From positions 1,121,001-1,185,000 of the forward strand of contig OU452231.1 of assembly GCA_911728455.2 (NCBI GenBank): 64,000 nucleotides of DNA, given 5' to 3'. The DNA is from Marthasterias glacialis (lineage: Eukaryota; Echinodermata; Asteroidea; Forcipulatida; Asteriidae). The translations under genes and the position numbers were made by a program. Of the stretch, positions 1-12,705 are shown piece after piece; the first letter of the stretch is position 1; each line of letters starts with the position of its first letter. The notes under the pieces are model-generated. The model was given only the letters and a program-made list of their open reading frames with translations. It had not been told where the DNA came from and ran no database searches.

Positions 1-1747
1 CGCAGCCTGATTCCATGTACATAATCTGATAATTATACGTTCGCGGTATGTTGCCCTGTGAGCTATGCTAGGCCCAACAATGAGATAATTTTGCCTAATG
101 AATAACATCCGTGCAACATTTCAGATGGGAATCGCAATTTGAGCAGTCATAGCAGTCTCAAAGTGCACCTCAACTTCGAAGGGTAGATTTATAAGGGTGA
201 ATCACCGCCTGAAGCCCATCTCCAAATCGGAGGGAGCCTATGGTTTCATAATTCAGCATGAAATTAATGCCTCAAATCTTGTGGGTCAAACACTGGTAAT
301 TGATGTAATCCGGATGTAGGTCTGTGGGGGGATTGTAAGACTGCGTGTATTGATGGCTTGGTTTATGGGGAGCACTGATGTGGATAAGATGATTGCATCA
401 GATGATCAGGAGATCATCCCTAAATCTAAGTGTTCGTTGGGGTCACTTGAACAAAACCACATTTGAGGTTTTGTCTGGGTTGTTGTAACAAGGACTTGAA
501 AGAACTCTCTTACTTCATTACACTCTCCATTGTTCGTCTTTATTTCTTCACACCTGGATGAAGCCTGCCAGGGCTTGTCAGAAATGTTGCTGGATCTAAA
601 ATAGTGTACGAGCTTAAGCCACAAATACACATAACCCTCTTTTTGATCAATCATTTTAGATTTTTCTTTAAAACAAAACTGAGTTCAAGTAATGTTTAAG
701 CTACAGTGTATATTTAGGGTTTTCTTTTTACATCTGCAAGAAACTTGGAGCATTTAATCAAGCATTTATACCAGGATTTAGCCTTGCAGAGGAAACATTG
801 CAAAACACTTTCAGAATTGTCTCTGACTTGCTTGAACCAAAAATGTGGCCCCTCTTCCAAACTGCATTTCTCCCTGACCAACTTTTACAATTCCCAGGTC
901 ATGTCGTTCCCTAGTAGAAGGGGAATTATTTGCGTTTTCATGTGCTTTCTAGGCCAGCCCACAGCGCGTTTTCATTGGGTAGAAGTAAGAAAACATGAGC
1001 TGAACATGGTGTTTGTATACTTAAGAGTGATTGTAGAGTCGGTCTGTTCCTTTGTACCATTGTGTGCGTGTTGCTCTTTCCTTGGTTCTTATTCTCGTTT
1101 TGATTCTCCCTCATATTTTTGGAGTGGGGTTGTGTACATAGCCTACAGATTACTCAAGCCAAGAAAAACAAGTACAGGGAAAAGGTTTGTAAGGTACAAG
1201 CCATATCGGATAGTTAACAACAGAGCTACATAGTGACGACAAGCTAACGTTTACACAAGGTCTTAAATACAGGGATATCTCAAATATTCCAAACTGCATA
1301 TTCCTAGAAGAAAGTTGACCACATTTTGGAACAATCTTAAAATGTTTTTAAATTGCAAGATGAGTTGTGTTTTTCTGAAATTTCTGTATCATTATCATAA
1401 TAATTCTTTCAGTTAAAAACATTGATCTACAAATTAAGATTTTTGTTAAGTAAACAATACCTAGACGTTACAGTTTGGCTCAGCGTGCTTAAAGCAAGAA
1501 CTCTTCAATAGGCCAATCAGAACAAAGAAATAACTTTGTTGAAGATCTGTTGGGTAGGGTTCTGAGAAGATGATAAAGATGTGGTTTTAACTAGAATCTT
1601 ATTTTAAAAAAGTTGGCCAAAACTTGCTGTAATGAAAAAGGGCATTCAGATTTTTTTAGTTACACGTACAATACCTCTATCTGTAGGGTACAATAAAAAG
1701 GTATCATAACCTTGTCAAAATTCCAAAAAAGGTGTCGAAAAGAGACC
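1..1747. other. No gene recognised
   Basis: AT-rich DNA without convincing splice-bounded exons or recognisable repeats. The longest open frame (745-1233, +) starts at TTG, has no recognisable domain and no flanking splice signals, and I treat it as chance. Confidence 0.5.
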
Positions 1748-2350
1748 TGGGGTGGGTTTCACAAAACAGTCCTAACTTAGGACTTGTCCTGTAAGTTAGG
1801 ACTAGTTACTCGTTCTAACTGGAGATAAGACTGGTCCTAGCACTTTGTGAAATCCACACCTGGGGTGGATTTCACATAACTAGTCCTAACTTAGGACTAG
1901 TTCTAACTTATGACTAGTCCTAGTATAAGTTAGGACTAGTTACTCGTCCTAGCTCGAGATAAGACTAGTCCTACTCCTAGCACTTTGTGAAACCCAGCCC
2001 TGGACAGACTTCAGGCTATCTATGGGTAAATGCTAACTTGGTACAAACAAATGTATCACACAAACTTAATGCCTTCATGTACATAAGTATGTATTCATTC
2101 ATCTATGCACATACATTGGAGTATTTATTTGACAAGAAAAAGCACATTTTGACACAAAATGAACTTTGTCTTTCTACTGATATTTCTCCATGGCAAATCT
2201 TAGAAGATGAGCGATGATAGTGGTAACATGAGCCACCTGGGGTGGATGTCACAAAACTAGTCCTAACTTAGGACTAGTCCTATAAGTTAGGGCTAGTTAC
2301 TCATCCTAACTCGATATAAGACTAGTCCTAGCACTTTGTAGAATCCACAC
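1748..2350. repeat. Three copies of a 'cctaacttaggactagtcc' MITE-like element
   Basis: Copies lie at about 1748-1860, 1861-2000 (directly abutting) and 2238-2350. Each begins with ggggtggatttcacaaa or a close variant and ends with actttgtgaaatccacac, so the ends are imperfect inverted repeats. The inside is dense in self-complementary units of CTAGTCC/GGACTAG. The second copy has extra internal units. No coding capacity. The form fits a non-autonomous, foldback-like DNA element. The 237-bp spacer between copies 2 and 3 is unrelated. Confidence 0.7.
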
Positions 2351-3204
2351 ATGTACACTGAATGTAGAGGTATATGTGTACGTACAGCCCTTTTTGAATA
2401 TGTTGGTTAAATTCTGCAAATAAGTAATATGAATACCTGTGCAGAGACCTGATTCAAAATAAATAGTGACAACATTTCACAGTTATTTGTCAAACCCGGA
2501 ACTCAATATGGGACACTTTCCACAATACCTGTTTTTGTGGCTTCAAGTCTGTGCTGGAAAAATCCTTTCATTAACCACCCACAAATTCCTGAAATTAAAA
2601 AGAAACCAGTATATTAAAATAAATACCAAATAGCTGTGATTTTTTTTCCCCCGCTCCACAGTAGAGTTTAATCCTAATTTCCTGCCATCAATCTTTGCCA
2701 TTTTCCCTCCCCAAAGGTCATAGTTGTCACTGCTGACACTCAAATGAGATCCACAAACAAACTGCACGGTATCAGTATCAGTGAAATGATGTGCAGAGAT
2801 TGACAAAGCATACTTTGTCCTGTGGCTAACACCTTGCTGGCATTTCCCTACGGCTATGTGGGCGTATAATAAGCCCAAATGCGGCTTGATCAGGACAAAC
2901 AGAAAAATTGCAAACTCATCAGAGATGTGTTTGTTCTCAAATAAACAGGAAAGTGTTATTTTGTTGAAGAAACTGCTCAATTTACATCATATCCTTAAAT
3001 TAGTGATCTTAATGGTAACCATGTTTGTTTTACAATCACGGCACTTAATCAGCCAAATCAAGCATCAATCATTCACGTACTTTCTTCATTTAGATGTACT
3101 CATCAACCATTCATTGGGTTTACCCTTCACTGTGTCAAAAAGAATTATAAAACCCTTCAGAATAATGCAGATTGAATTTTGGTTTGTCCTTCACTAAAGT
3201 CTTC

Positions 3205-3440
3205 TTAAAGCATATGCTCTGTGGTTTGCGATTCCTGCATGGGGAAAAAAAGCCACTGGTGCCTCAGGTGGGATTTGAACTTGCAACTTCCATATTCTAG
3301 AGCAGGCATCTTAACTACTGGATTACTGAGCTTGCTGGGTGACAAGAGGGGGAGCTCATCACCTGTGGACTTGACCTCACAAGGGCTGATCCGAGAGCAC
3401 TGGCCATACAGTGCATTGGTAAAGAGCTAACTGATTGCTA
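3205..3440 (-). mobile_element. tRNA-derived SINE, family 1, copy 1
   Basis: On the minus strand the part at about 3262-3345 reads as a decayed tRNA-like promoter: an A-box-like region (aagctcagtaatccagtagt) and a B box (gttcaaatccc). It matches the better-preserved copy at 21.14-21.35 kb in order and spacing, including the 'ctctaga' between the boxes. Decay in the A box suggests an old insertion. Confidence 0.65.
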
Positions 3441-6400
3441 ATATTTCTGGTAGAAGAACTTCACCGCTAAGTTGGGTTAGGTTTAGATTAGTAGGTTTAG
3501 ACTCATCCATTTGTACGTCTTCATGATTTGTTGTACTTATTCACTGGGTTCCCCCCCAACCCAACCACTGCATACTGTATGTATTTCTTTGATTTTATTC
3601 AAAGTTAGTGTTGTTATTTTACTACCACTTTATTTTATTTTAGTATATTCTTTATTTTAGTTTTTGTCTTTTGTGTTATTGACAAAATTATCCAACTTGT
3701 ATTTTTTTAAGTTTTGTAGAACGCAGTAATGGGGAAGACATTGGGCTAAATGCTAAAATGTTAATATTGATGTTTTTTTCTGAGTGTCTCATCAACTCAG
3801 TCATTTTGTAAATATCCAGGAAGCGTCTCCCTCTCCCCCCCCCCCCCCCCCCCCCCGCTGTCTCTGCCTTCAAGTAAGAACATTCTTCAAATGACTGAAA
3901 AAGCTGACCATAGGCATTAGTCATGTTCTCATAGCTTTACGGCCATTGTGAAGCACCCTAACAATGGGCTTTTTAAAATCACATCATTCTGAACCAGTAC
4001 TTCTTTTAAATGCTTTCTGTGCGTCAGGGTAATACCCCGGAAAGGAGATGCAAAGAACACCTCACTGTTACTGTTCGATGGAATTCCAAGGTACATTCCA
4101 AACTGGCTTGTCCCAGTTTGGCCACAAATAAAAAAAGCCACAAGTTTTTTAGGGTTGATGACATTGGGGGTGACAATAGTGGCAGTCATTTTAGGCCAAA
4201 CATTCCTGTCTCTTTCTCTGATGTATTGTTACAATGTAACAATACAATGTCCCTGACCCCACATACAAGCTGTCGATTATAAAACTAACCTCCCTGTCAT
4301 TAGTTATCCCGACTTTATTTTTCTGAACTTGTGTCATGCTTGTTAATCAGAAGAGACCCACGGAATTGTCAATCAGCTGTAAGCTGTCGATCAATTTCAG
4401 TGGATGAAATCAACAAATAACTTGTATTTGTGAGGAGGATGTGTTTTCAACCAACTGCACGAATAGTATTTGAGGTTGAAATGCAATTAGTTGTAGATTC
4501 GAAGGCAACGTCAAGAGTCGTAAATGTCTGGTGATCGAGGATTGATATCCCCAGTGGTCTCTGCCCAGTTTATGTAAATCTGCTAAGCACACAGTTGTGC
4601 TAAGAACAGAAGTGCATTCTGCTTAGCAGGAACAGATCACTGTTACTTGCGACTGACACCCCCTCAATCTTTATATTTACATACGTCCGTCATGTAGATT
4701 AAAAGAAGAGAAAACTTCTCAACTGTATCATGAATTTGGTCCTGCCGTTGATGTGAGATCCTAGTTGACACCCACTCATCAAAAATGAGCCCTCATCAAA
4801 CCCCATCCCCCATCAAACCACGTCCCCCATCCCAGATAAGCAGTATACTTTTTTATTATACTCAATGATATACACTTGCAGTGTTAGACTTATTTAGGGA
4901 AGGGTCTACCTTGTATATTGGTTGCAAATCATAATGTTGACTAAGCAAAATTGTCCCATTATTATAAACAGTTAATGTAAATCCTACACAGCAACTATTT
5001 TTGGAGTTGCTAAAAACGGTTTGGGTCTTTATAAAATTAAGTAATGTTTTTACACCCATTAAAACTTGTTGATATAAACATAAAACACTGTTTAGGCTGG
5101 TGATACAGCTGTTTACCTTAGTACATTTCTGAAAACCGAGGTCGTTAGCCCTTGTGTACAGCAAAAACATTTGAATTTTACCAACTTTCTTTTCCAATTT
5201 CATCTAAGTTAATGAAGTTTTAAAAATCCTTTAGGAATGTGAATTACGCTTTCTGCCAGAAAGTGCAATTCACTTTCATATGTGTGATTTTTTTTTATGA
5301 ATTATTTATTTCTACTTTCCTTTATTTAGTTGTTGGTGTTTGTGGTTGTTCATCTTTCTGCCTTTTATTTTATTTTTTTTTGGGGGGGGAGGGGTGGGTG
5401 TTCATATTTTTTTTTTGGTTAATTTGTTTTTTGGTTGTTGGATTTGTTTTATGTGTGTTCATATTTGAGCATGAATAAGGAAGAGTTTTGCTGTAAATGG
5501 CTTCTTCTTATCCAGGATGTGGTGTGGTATTTCAGGGTGGAGAAGTCTCACTGCTACAAACAGCACAAAAGTCAAAAATACCAGTCAGTTCATTATTTTG
5601 CATATGAAGAGCATTGACACACAAGCTGTGAGTTATGTGACAACAACACAAGAGCTATTAATTAACCAGTCTCCATATTTTGGCACTTGGTTGATACATG
5701 TCCCTGTGGTTTATGAAAACCGCAAAATGTTTTTCAAGCGGCCGTTATTGTTGCGCTTTTGTTCCGATACCTCACAGAGAAAAAAAAAAGAAAAAAAAAG
5801 AACAGTTTTCAATAAAGTATTTTGGGCATGCTTGAAATGCCCCCGGGGAAAGTCGGAAAAACCATTCTAGCGTAAAATATGGGAATATTTTTTTTGAGTG
5901 TGTGAAGTGGAAGCTGTTTAGAAGCCGGCAATTGAGAACATTTAACTTTGTCATTGTGTTGCGGTAACTTTTCTTGCATTTATTAGACGCAAATGGGTTA
6001 AGAGCCAATGGCACTTCTGGCGTGTCAATGACCGAGAGTCGGCCAGTGGTAGGGGGTGGTTGCCTTTTCTACCTAGTGAACTGGTTTTTTTTTTACTGAT
6101 GTAGTGTGTTTGCAAGCTGGTTAAATGCATGACATCAGTGCTCAATCTAGCCCTGGGTTTAGGTCAATTTATTAGCTTCGTGTCTAGGAACAGACCTACA
6201 AGATTGAATCTCTTAAATGCAGTGGCTAAGACAGCTGAAGCAATGATATTCACAGTGTGTAATGAAGAAGATTGAACCTGAAATTTAGTATCAAAGTTAT
6301 TGATGCAGAAATAACTAGTACAAAACATCCACTTTCATCAGATTATGAACCTCATTTTTAATAATTTATTTTTTTTGCTGGGTAGTCTCGACCAAATTTA

Positions 6401-7464
6401 ATTCAGCGATTAAGCTAAAAAATTTCTAACAGGTATGTTTGCAGGGCTACATAATAAGTGTCGCAGGCTATAATCCTTTTAATTTACCATTCTGAAGACA
6501 GGTTTTCCCGCCTCCACTCCTCCTCCCCTTAGTCCCAAATTTGGGAATGAGCATACCTGAAATGTACCATCATGTCTTACATTTGTAACAAGACGGTCAT
6601 TGTCTGTTGGAGGTAATTTCCTTCACCACTTCCAACACTGGAAATATTTATTCCATTGCCAACAAAGAAAGATCAGGTGTTTCGGGTTTTTTACAAAAGT
6701 TAGTCAAATTACTGCATTCACCATGGTATGTGATACGTCTTCATTTCTGAGTTTGATTTCTGAGTTTGATTACTGCATTCACCATGGTATGTATATTGTA
6801 TTACAGTCTGCAGGATGATGTGATAACTTAAAAGCATCAGTATTTTGCAATTTGTTTTGTAATTTATTGCATCCCCCTCGCATTAACTTAAAAATGTTAA
6901 TCTCTCAACGGCTAAAGCCATATTTTTACTCTTAACCATCAAATTAACTTCCGGATTTTCTAGGCTTGGCATTGATCAGATTGTCGTTAGTTGAGATTTG
7001 TGATACGTCTTCATTTCTGAGTTTGAGTCCACATGTTAGTCTCGGGGTATCCCTAAGCAGTTGTGACAACCCCTGATGTCGATACCCTTCTGTGATTGGT
7101 CAATAGTTTATATCTTGATCCGGTTCTAATGCTCCACTCCAGGGCCTTGCCCTCTTCCAGCTCTCCCAATGAGTTGGTTCATCCTCTTCTAAAGCGCGCT
7201 CTTCCTGACACTCTTGCTGCTGCAGCGTAAAGGGCGTTTTGACAACGCTTTGATGTTAATTCTGCCCCTCTACCCCTGATTCAAGATGACAGTATCAGCC
7301 ACTTGTTCTTAATCCTCCTGTCAGGATAAATTTCTTGTCTTGATGGAGGATCATCTAGTCGTATTGCCCTGACTTGGCCGAACAGCTGCCTGACATCAAG
7401 GCTACTGTTAGGATTTAGAGAGTCCATCTCATTTCATTGAGCGGCTTAAAAAAAAAAATTATTG
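3441..7464. other. No gene recognised
   Basis: Simple-sequence tracts are the main content: a long C run near 3837-3856, T/G-rich sequence at 5365-5450, and an A-rich run near 5780-5800. There is a 25-bp palindrome at 4222-4246, and a fragment of the 'gctaagca' element near 4590-4640. A local duplication of a segment containing 'ctgcattcaccatggtatgt' occurs at 6711-6730 and 6772-6791. No defensible exon. Confidence 0.4.
4222..4246. repeat. Short perfect palindrome
   Basis: tgtattgttac - aat - gtaacaataca: 11-bp perfect inverted arms around a 3-nt loop. No surrounding gene gives it a role; it may be a chance cruciform or a repeat relic. Confidence 0.6.
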
Positions 7465-7615
7465 CTCAATGGATTTACATGCTAAGCAAAAATGAGTGTA
7501 GGACCACTCCTATCATCAATACTTAACATGGCATTTTGGTTGTTACATTGTTTCTACTGAGCAAGGTTTTCTGTGCTTAGCAAGTTTGTTTACTTTAAAT
7601 GACTCTATGAAACTA
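7465..7615. repeat. Fragment of the 'gctaagca' interspersed element
   Basis: Contains 'atgctaagcaaaaatgag', 'tggcattttggttgttaca' and 'gtgcttagcaag' in the same order as fragments at 35.9-36.1, 42.35-42.56 and 51.74-51.87 kb. The family appears to end in GGGCCCAATTT..ATG, best seen at 42354. Confidence 0.45.
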
Positions 7616-8850
7616 ACCCCTTTAACCATTGAATCCTTGTGCCAAAATGCACGGCAGACTTATACAAGTTTGAATACCTACATACATGTGCTCATCAAAC
7701 TCTTGAGTAAAATTTAATTCATTGTAAAGTTTTTTTTTCCAGAACCTTCATATTTATTTATTTGGTGTTGGAAGTTTTTAAATTTAATAAATGTTTGATA
7801 AACTGGTTAACTAAAACAGAGTCAACTTCCATGTGTATGCCACGAACGTAAGACTTAGACTGAGGACTTTAGAAATGATTTTATGCAGATTTTATAATTA
7901 ATTTTCATTTAAGGTTCCATGTTTTTTAAAATAAACATCAAATCTCTTTGTAGTTGGCTAAGTCTGGTTAGGAAAATGTAATGTCAAGGTGAAGCATCGA
8001 CCCTTGAAGAAAAAAAGAAAGAAACGGCATTTTAGGTGTAGTTGACGAATGAATCGATACATCATAAACATGGTCAAAATAGTTTAATGTAGATCCATGA
8101 CAAAAGACGAAGGCATAAATGGCCATCAAAATGTTTTTGTAAGGAATGTAGATTCAGCAGTGTTGATGATAAGCTGATTGGCGGCTGCAAGTGACAATGA
8201 ATTTGTTCTGTGACGTCTGTTACCAATGTGGTCCACATGACCAGGATGAGCTAGCTACGTACTTGCATCGATCCTTCCCTACCTTTCAACTTGGGCTAGC
8301 CTGGTCCATCTCATCCCATTGATGCAGGCGCTTTGTAGTACATTGTTTCTTTGTTTAAGACACTTCAAATATTGGTTAATTGACATCGTCAGGATTGAAC
8401 GGAAATCAGAGGTTTGGAGAGTGGGTAACTAAAGGCCAGATTCAGATACAGATTTTCTGTATTTTTACAGGTTTTGTTGTGCTAAATGTTTGTTATTTAC
8501 TAGAGAATGAAATGTATGTAAAGTTTCAAAATTCATTCCATAAACATTTGTCCGTAAAAATTAATGCTATTTCGTCCGCCTGTTCATCTATGAATGTGAT
8601 TGGTGCATGAAAATAACCGCTATTTCGAAACCATGTGACTGCCGTACAATGAGATCGTTGCTCAGTCTGGGAATTCCCCATTGATGCAACATTGTTCCCA
8701 TGGATAAAGCGTCGAATCATTCCTTCGTGATGATTGTATGTCACTCTTTGACAATGTCGTGGCAAGATTGTACAGCAGTGGAACTGTCCCAAGTTGCGTT
8801 ACATTACAATTACATATGGCCAGTCAGCTGAAAGACTATTCATCGAGCCT

Positions 8851-8951
8851 ACTACTTTCTTGCCCAGTGGATGTCAATCATTTTGCATCCGCTCTTATCA
8901 TATCAGAGTGCTTGCAAAATGATTGACATCCATTGGACAAAAAAGTATCAT
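8851..8951. repeat. Long near-perfect hairpin (27-bp core stem, 25-nt loop)
   Basis: Left arm 8861-8887 and right arm 8913-8939 pair with one mismatch and one G:U; the loop is 8888-8912. Pairing extends with mismatches by another 8-10 bp on each side. The whole structure is about 100 nt. The size and stem match an animal primary microRNA hairpin, but a short foldback transposon relic would look the same. Confidence 0.65.
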
Positions 8952-9348
8952 CTTTAATAATCAAAAATGATGGTTTTTCACAGGTTAGTTTTCCTCAAGA
9001 TTAACTACAATGGTGAACTTTAACACTTGACCTAATTCATTGACGGAACATGCAGCCAGACTCAGATACACTGAATTGACGTTGAGACAGGAACTTGAGA
9101 GATGGCCAAGTTACTGTAATTTTTTTTTTTTTTACAAATAATTTTAACACCTGAAGATTTCATCAGCATGAATTTGTTAGATCAATTTCATGAACAGAAG
9201 ATTACTGCTTGAATTTTGAATGAAGCTTTGGGACTTGTTGACATTTGGTGTAAGCAGACATTCACCCGTATACAATTGCCCAAATTCCCCTTGATCCTGA
9301 TGTTTGTTTGTTGGTAGCAGAGTGAAACTATGGCTGGTTTGAGTCCAA

Positions 9349-9500
9349 ATAGACCTTTATCATGCTGCCACCATCTTAGTCATGTTCCCTGTATCCAATA
9401 ACAGTAATAGATGCTCATATTCATTGTACAAAAAGGAACCAGACTATTTACCCTTCCAGCCTCGGTTTGGTTACATTGGTTTGAATGGGAGAAAATCAAT
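9349..9500. mobile_element. MITE family B, copy truncated at one end
   Basis: Begins with tagacctttatcatgctgcc and runs through 'ccaataacagtaatagatgc' and 'cagcctcggtttggttac'. This is the same order as the reverse complement of the intact element at 17.90-18.08 kb. It stops after 'gaatgggagaaaatcaa', so the second terminal repeat is missing. Confidence 0.7.
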
Positions 9501-9930
9501 TGTAACGCAGCGCAGCGCAACAAGTAGTAGGCCTTCTGGATTAACTGAATAATCATTGCAGCACCAATTTATTAATTTAGGCCTATATTTTTTTTGGGGG
9601 GGGAAAGTATTTTATACCCTAGGGGAGTTTGCATGGTTGGGTATGAACGCAAGCGTGAAGAAAAATTCAACATTATGAATGTGTAGGAATTTGCAATATC
9701 CCAAAAGTTCTAATGCGAAATTTTAATTTCTGTACAGGAAAACAGTACTAGGAGATTGAGCAGTAGTAAAATTGTAAAAAACATATACAAAAATATTACA
9801 AAAATAAATCTTTACCAGCAAGTATAGAAGATGGAGGAGTACAAGACATGTTGACTCGTCTTCAACCATAACTGTAATGGTAAAACTAAAGCACGCCACC
9901 TGTGGTGTTTGATTTGAATTTGAATATTAA

Positions 9931-10360
9931 CATAATAATAATAATAATACGCAGTTTTTATATAGCGCTTTATCACACCCTATGGGCGTCTCAGAGCGCT
10001 CAGTATTTTTTCCTGCAAGGTATGATGAGTTATGTTTTTGAAGTATGAGACCTGTTCCTTTACATAGCACCATGTAATGGTTCACAAGGTGCTGTGGCGC
10101 AATCAGCAGCCGATCAAACCAGGAACACCGGGGCGAACCCCTTCTTATTGCGATAAGTGCCACTGGGTTCTTTTATACATGCATTACACAACACACGGGA
10201 CCAACGGCTTAACGTCCCATCCGAAGGACAAAGCAATAATGGTTAAGTGTCTTGCTTAAGGACACAAGTGTCACTACCGGGACTCGAACCCACACTCTGC
10301 TGATCAGAAACACCAGAGCTTGAGTCCGGTGATCTTATCCGCTCGGCCACGACACGCCAC
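9931..10360 (-). mobile_element. tRNA-derived SINE, family 2 (leucine-tRNA-like head), copy 1
   Basis: Read on the minus strand, 10272-10356 looks like a tRNA with a long variable arm: gtggccgagcggataagat (A box) and ggttcgagtcccg (B box), closest in form to tRNA-Leu. The body follows, and the element ends in a 'tatagcgctttatcacacc' motif and a (TAA)n tail at 9931-9950. The 3' core recurs near 23.26 kb and weakly near 25.17 kb. This layout (tRNA head, central domain, simple tail) is standard for SINEs. A functional tRNA gene is unlikely, because the head runs straight into the SINE body. Confidence 0.75.
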
Positions 10361-10737
10361 ATACCTAGTGTATATTTAATACAAGTTAAAACTTACAGCA
10401 GGTTTCAATTCATCCCTGTGACACACCACAGGTTGATTTTTTTCCAAAGGGCAAAGTCTTTCCATTAACACATCTTCCAAACAACCTGCAAAAATGAGGT
10501 CGTTTTTTCCAAGGTACTGTATCGCAATATTTTGTCAGGATCTTGTGCTTGTCCATATATGTACTTATTTGAGTGTTTGGGGCAATTTTCAAGCACATGG
10601 CAGTATTCCAGATAGAAATATTGATGATTACCTGATTATGTAACTTTGTAACGTTGTGTAAATTTTATTCTGAATGTGACACTCATTTTGTCACAAGCCC
10701 AAGCTGTAACTTTAGTTTTACTGGTTTTTAAGTGATG

Positions 10738-10895
10738 CGTTACAGGCCTTGAACTTCGCTCTTGAAAGGGCACGGCAATTTTCTTCTTGTAAGGGGCACT
10801 TCTATTAAGAAAAGAAATTTGCAAAGGGCACTACTGCAAAAGCACAGGGCACCACAGCAATTTCTGTGGGTGCCGTGGGTAAATTTGAGGCCTGC
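10738..10895. repeat. 'aggcct/gggcac' interspersed element, copy 1
   Basis: Starts near caggccttgaacttcgctc, passes several 'gggcac' boxes and ends at gaggcctg. The same arrangement occurs at 12.28-12.42, 22.99-23.15 and 44.24-44.42 kb. Ends pair imperfectly as inverted repeats. Confidence 0.5.
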
Positions 10896-12278
10896 ATTAG
10901 TTTGGGCATAGGGCTGTTTAGCTTTAATGGTTTATAAGAAGTGTGTTAGTTTGGGCATGGGGCTGCTGCCTTTCATTGATGATTGATGTACTTTTTGTTA
11001 GCCTCATTTAGCATTTCCTGGTGACTTCAAAAAGCAGAGAAAACAACCTGGCAGCGTTCGCGCCAGCGTCTGACCTACTCAGCCCAGCCTAGCTTAGCAG
11101 GGAGGTCCAATCATGTGGAACAAATAGGCAAACTTCTGGGGCTAATATTATAAATACTCTTGTGATTGTTGTACCAGGGAGCACACAGCCACCGCATTGA
11201 TCGTGACCGTCTTGGCGGCTTGCACTGAAGCACTTAATTTCTAATAAATTGTTTATAGCTACAGGGAGAGCACCTCTAGGCTTCATTCTGGGTGATTACA
11301 GGTGCCAAGTTGGGTGCAGGCTGATTTTCAATGAATCTCTTAAACATGTGGCATTGATTTCCTTAGATATTCATTTGATGACCTAAATCTGGAATTGAGC
11401 TTGACCGATCATTTTCTTTTTTGGGTTTGAGATGTTAAACTTGGCTAAAGTGTTTTGAAAAGATTATTGATAACGTAGAGGTGAGCCTTTAGCTTGGTTG
11501 ATAGAATGATCTTAAAAGGCTGATGAGAGGGGGCTGCTTCCTGGGGAAAAAATATTTGTGTGTCTTGGTAATTGGCGGATGTAGTTTTTGTGACATCATA
11601 AACAAACGTGGCTGTTTGTAGGAGGAGTCAACTTCCTGTAGGAGTTAAAAGAAATCTTTGTCCGCGTTTTAAAACTCCTGTCAATGTACTGCACCAGGGG
11701 CATCTCATCTGGTCCATGTGTGTTTCTACTCACCTATGTAAACCTCCTGGGGAAGGGAGGACTAAGTCCCCTGGTGGTCCCCCTCCCCTCCTCCCCCCCT
11801 TCCCCTTCCCATGGTTTCAGCTCACTTGATGCAAAGTGTATTCCTCTGATTTCTCATGGTGGTCGTTCTGTTTTACCCTTGATTGTAATCATCTGTTTGC
11901 ACGCCAGGAGCAAGTTTCTTAATATAGTACACCTGACATAGCACCTTCCATGTGCTAGCTACATTTCTAAGGAAAAGCTATTTTAAGGAGGGGCGGTTCT
12001 CACAGGTCAGACAGTTTTGATGGTTATTGGACAACGCGAGCCAGATGCGGTCATAACATGTGAGCCGGTCTCTATGCACACATTGTGTTACCCCGCCTTT
12101 CCTCCCAGTAGGATTTTACATGTATAAACAATAACAAACTGGTACCCTGTATCTCTACACAAGGGGGAAGCCTCAGAATGAGCAGGGAATCGGTGAAGGA
12201 CAAGGGTAGGACGAGCGTAGCTGTTATTAGCTCACTCATGTAATAACACTATAGTCTGTGCTAGTCTGGAGCGTATTA

Positions 12279-12422
12279 GACTGAAGGACCCCTTAAAAGT
12301 GCAAGAATTTTCAATTTTTTCCCCCGTCCAGCCTGACTGGATTATTTTCTCATTATTGCCCTTTATCAATGAGAAAGTGCCTTGGTGCCCTTGCCCTTTC
12401 AAGAACAAAGCAATCAGGCCTC
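12279..12422. repeat. 'aggcct/gggcac' interspersed element, copy 2
   Basis: Reverse-oriented relative to the copy at 10.74 kb: 'aaagtgcaagaattttcaatt' through 'gtgcccttgccctttcaag' to 'caggcct'. It lies about 200 bp upstream of candidate exon A. Confidence 0.45.
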
Positions 12423-12630
12423 TATCAAGTTAGTTATTTTGTCTAAAAAAAACTTCTCAAATTTGGATTTTGTTTATTTTGTATTTTATATTCACCCCAT
12501 AATGTCAACTTGGAATGTTTTCACTGATTTGATACACAAGGACTATCTGATAGGGGGAAGTTGTAACCATTTCATCCCACTTGAGGTATTTACCCTGTGA
12601 CCAATTGAAATGCCATTATCATTTCTACAG

Positions 12631-12705
12631 GGTAAAATGAATGGGACAGCCACAGCTAAAGGAGACAATAAACTCAAGACCAAACAAGCTACAAACTCAG
12701 TAACA
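12631..12705 (+). CDS. Candidate exon A of an unrecognised lysine-rich protein gene
   Basis: A 75-nt segment (25 codons, both ends in phase 0) preceded by a good acceptor (atttctacag) and followed by a consensus donor (gtgagt at 12706). The only sensible frame starts G-K-M-N-G-T-A-T-A-K and ends A-T-N-S-V-T; it is rich in Lys, Thr and Asn, with no hydrophobic or membrane stretch. An ATG at 12637 has A at -3 and could be the initiator, with the bases before it as 5' UTR; alternatively the frame continues from an upstream exon I could not find. It joins in phase 0 to the candidate exon at 18975. I do not recognise the family. The exon call rests on splice signals, frame and composition, since no transcript or homology was available. 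Confidence 0.55.

Noticed and set aside
745-1233. 162-codon + frame
   Set aside because: Starts at TTG, no domain, no splice boundaries, in AT-rich DNA; probably chance.
10272-10356. tRNA-Leu gene on the minus strand
   Set aside because: Boxes are good, but the head continues into a SINE body with a (TAA)n tail, and a relative exists at 23.5 kb.
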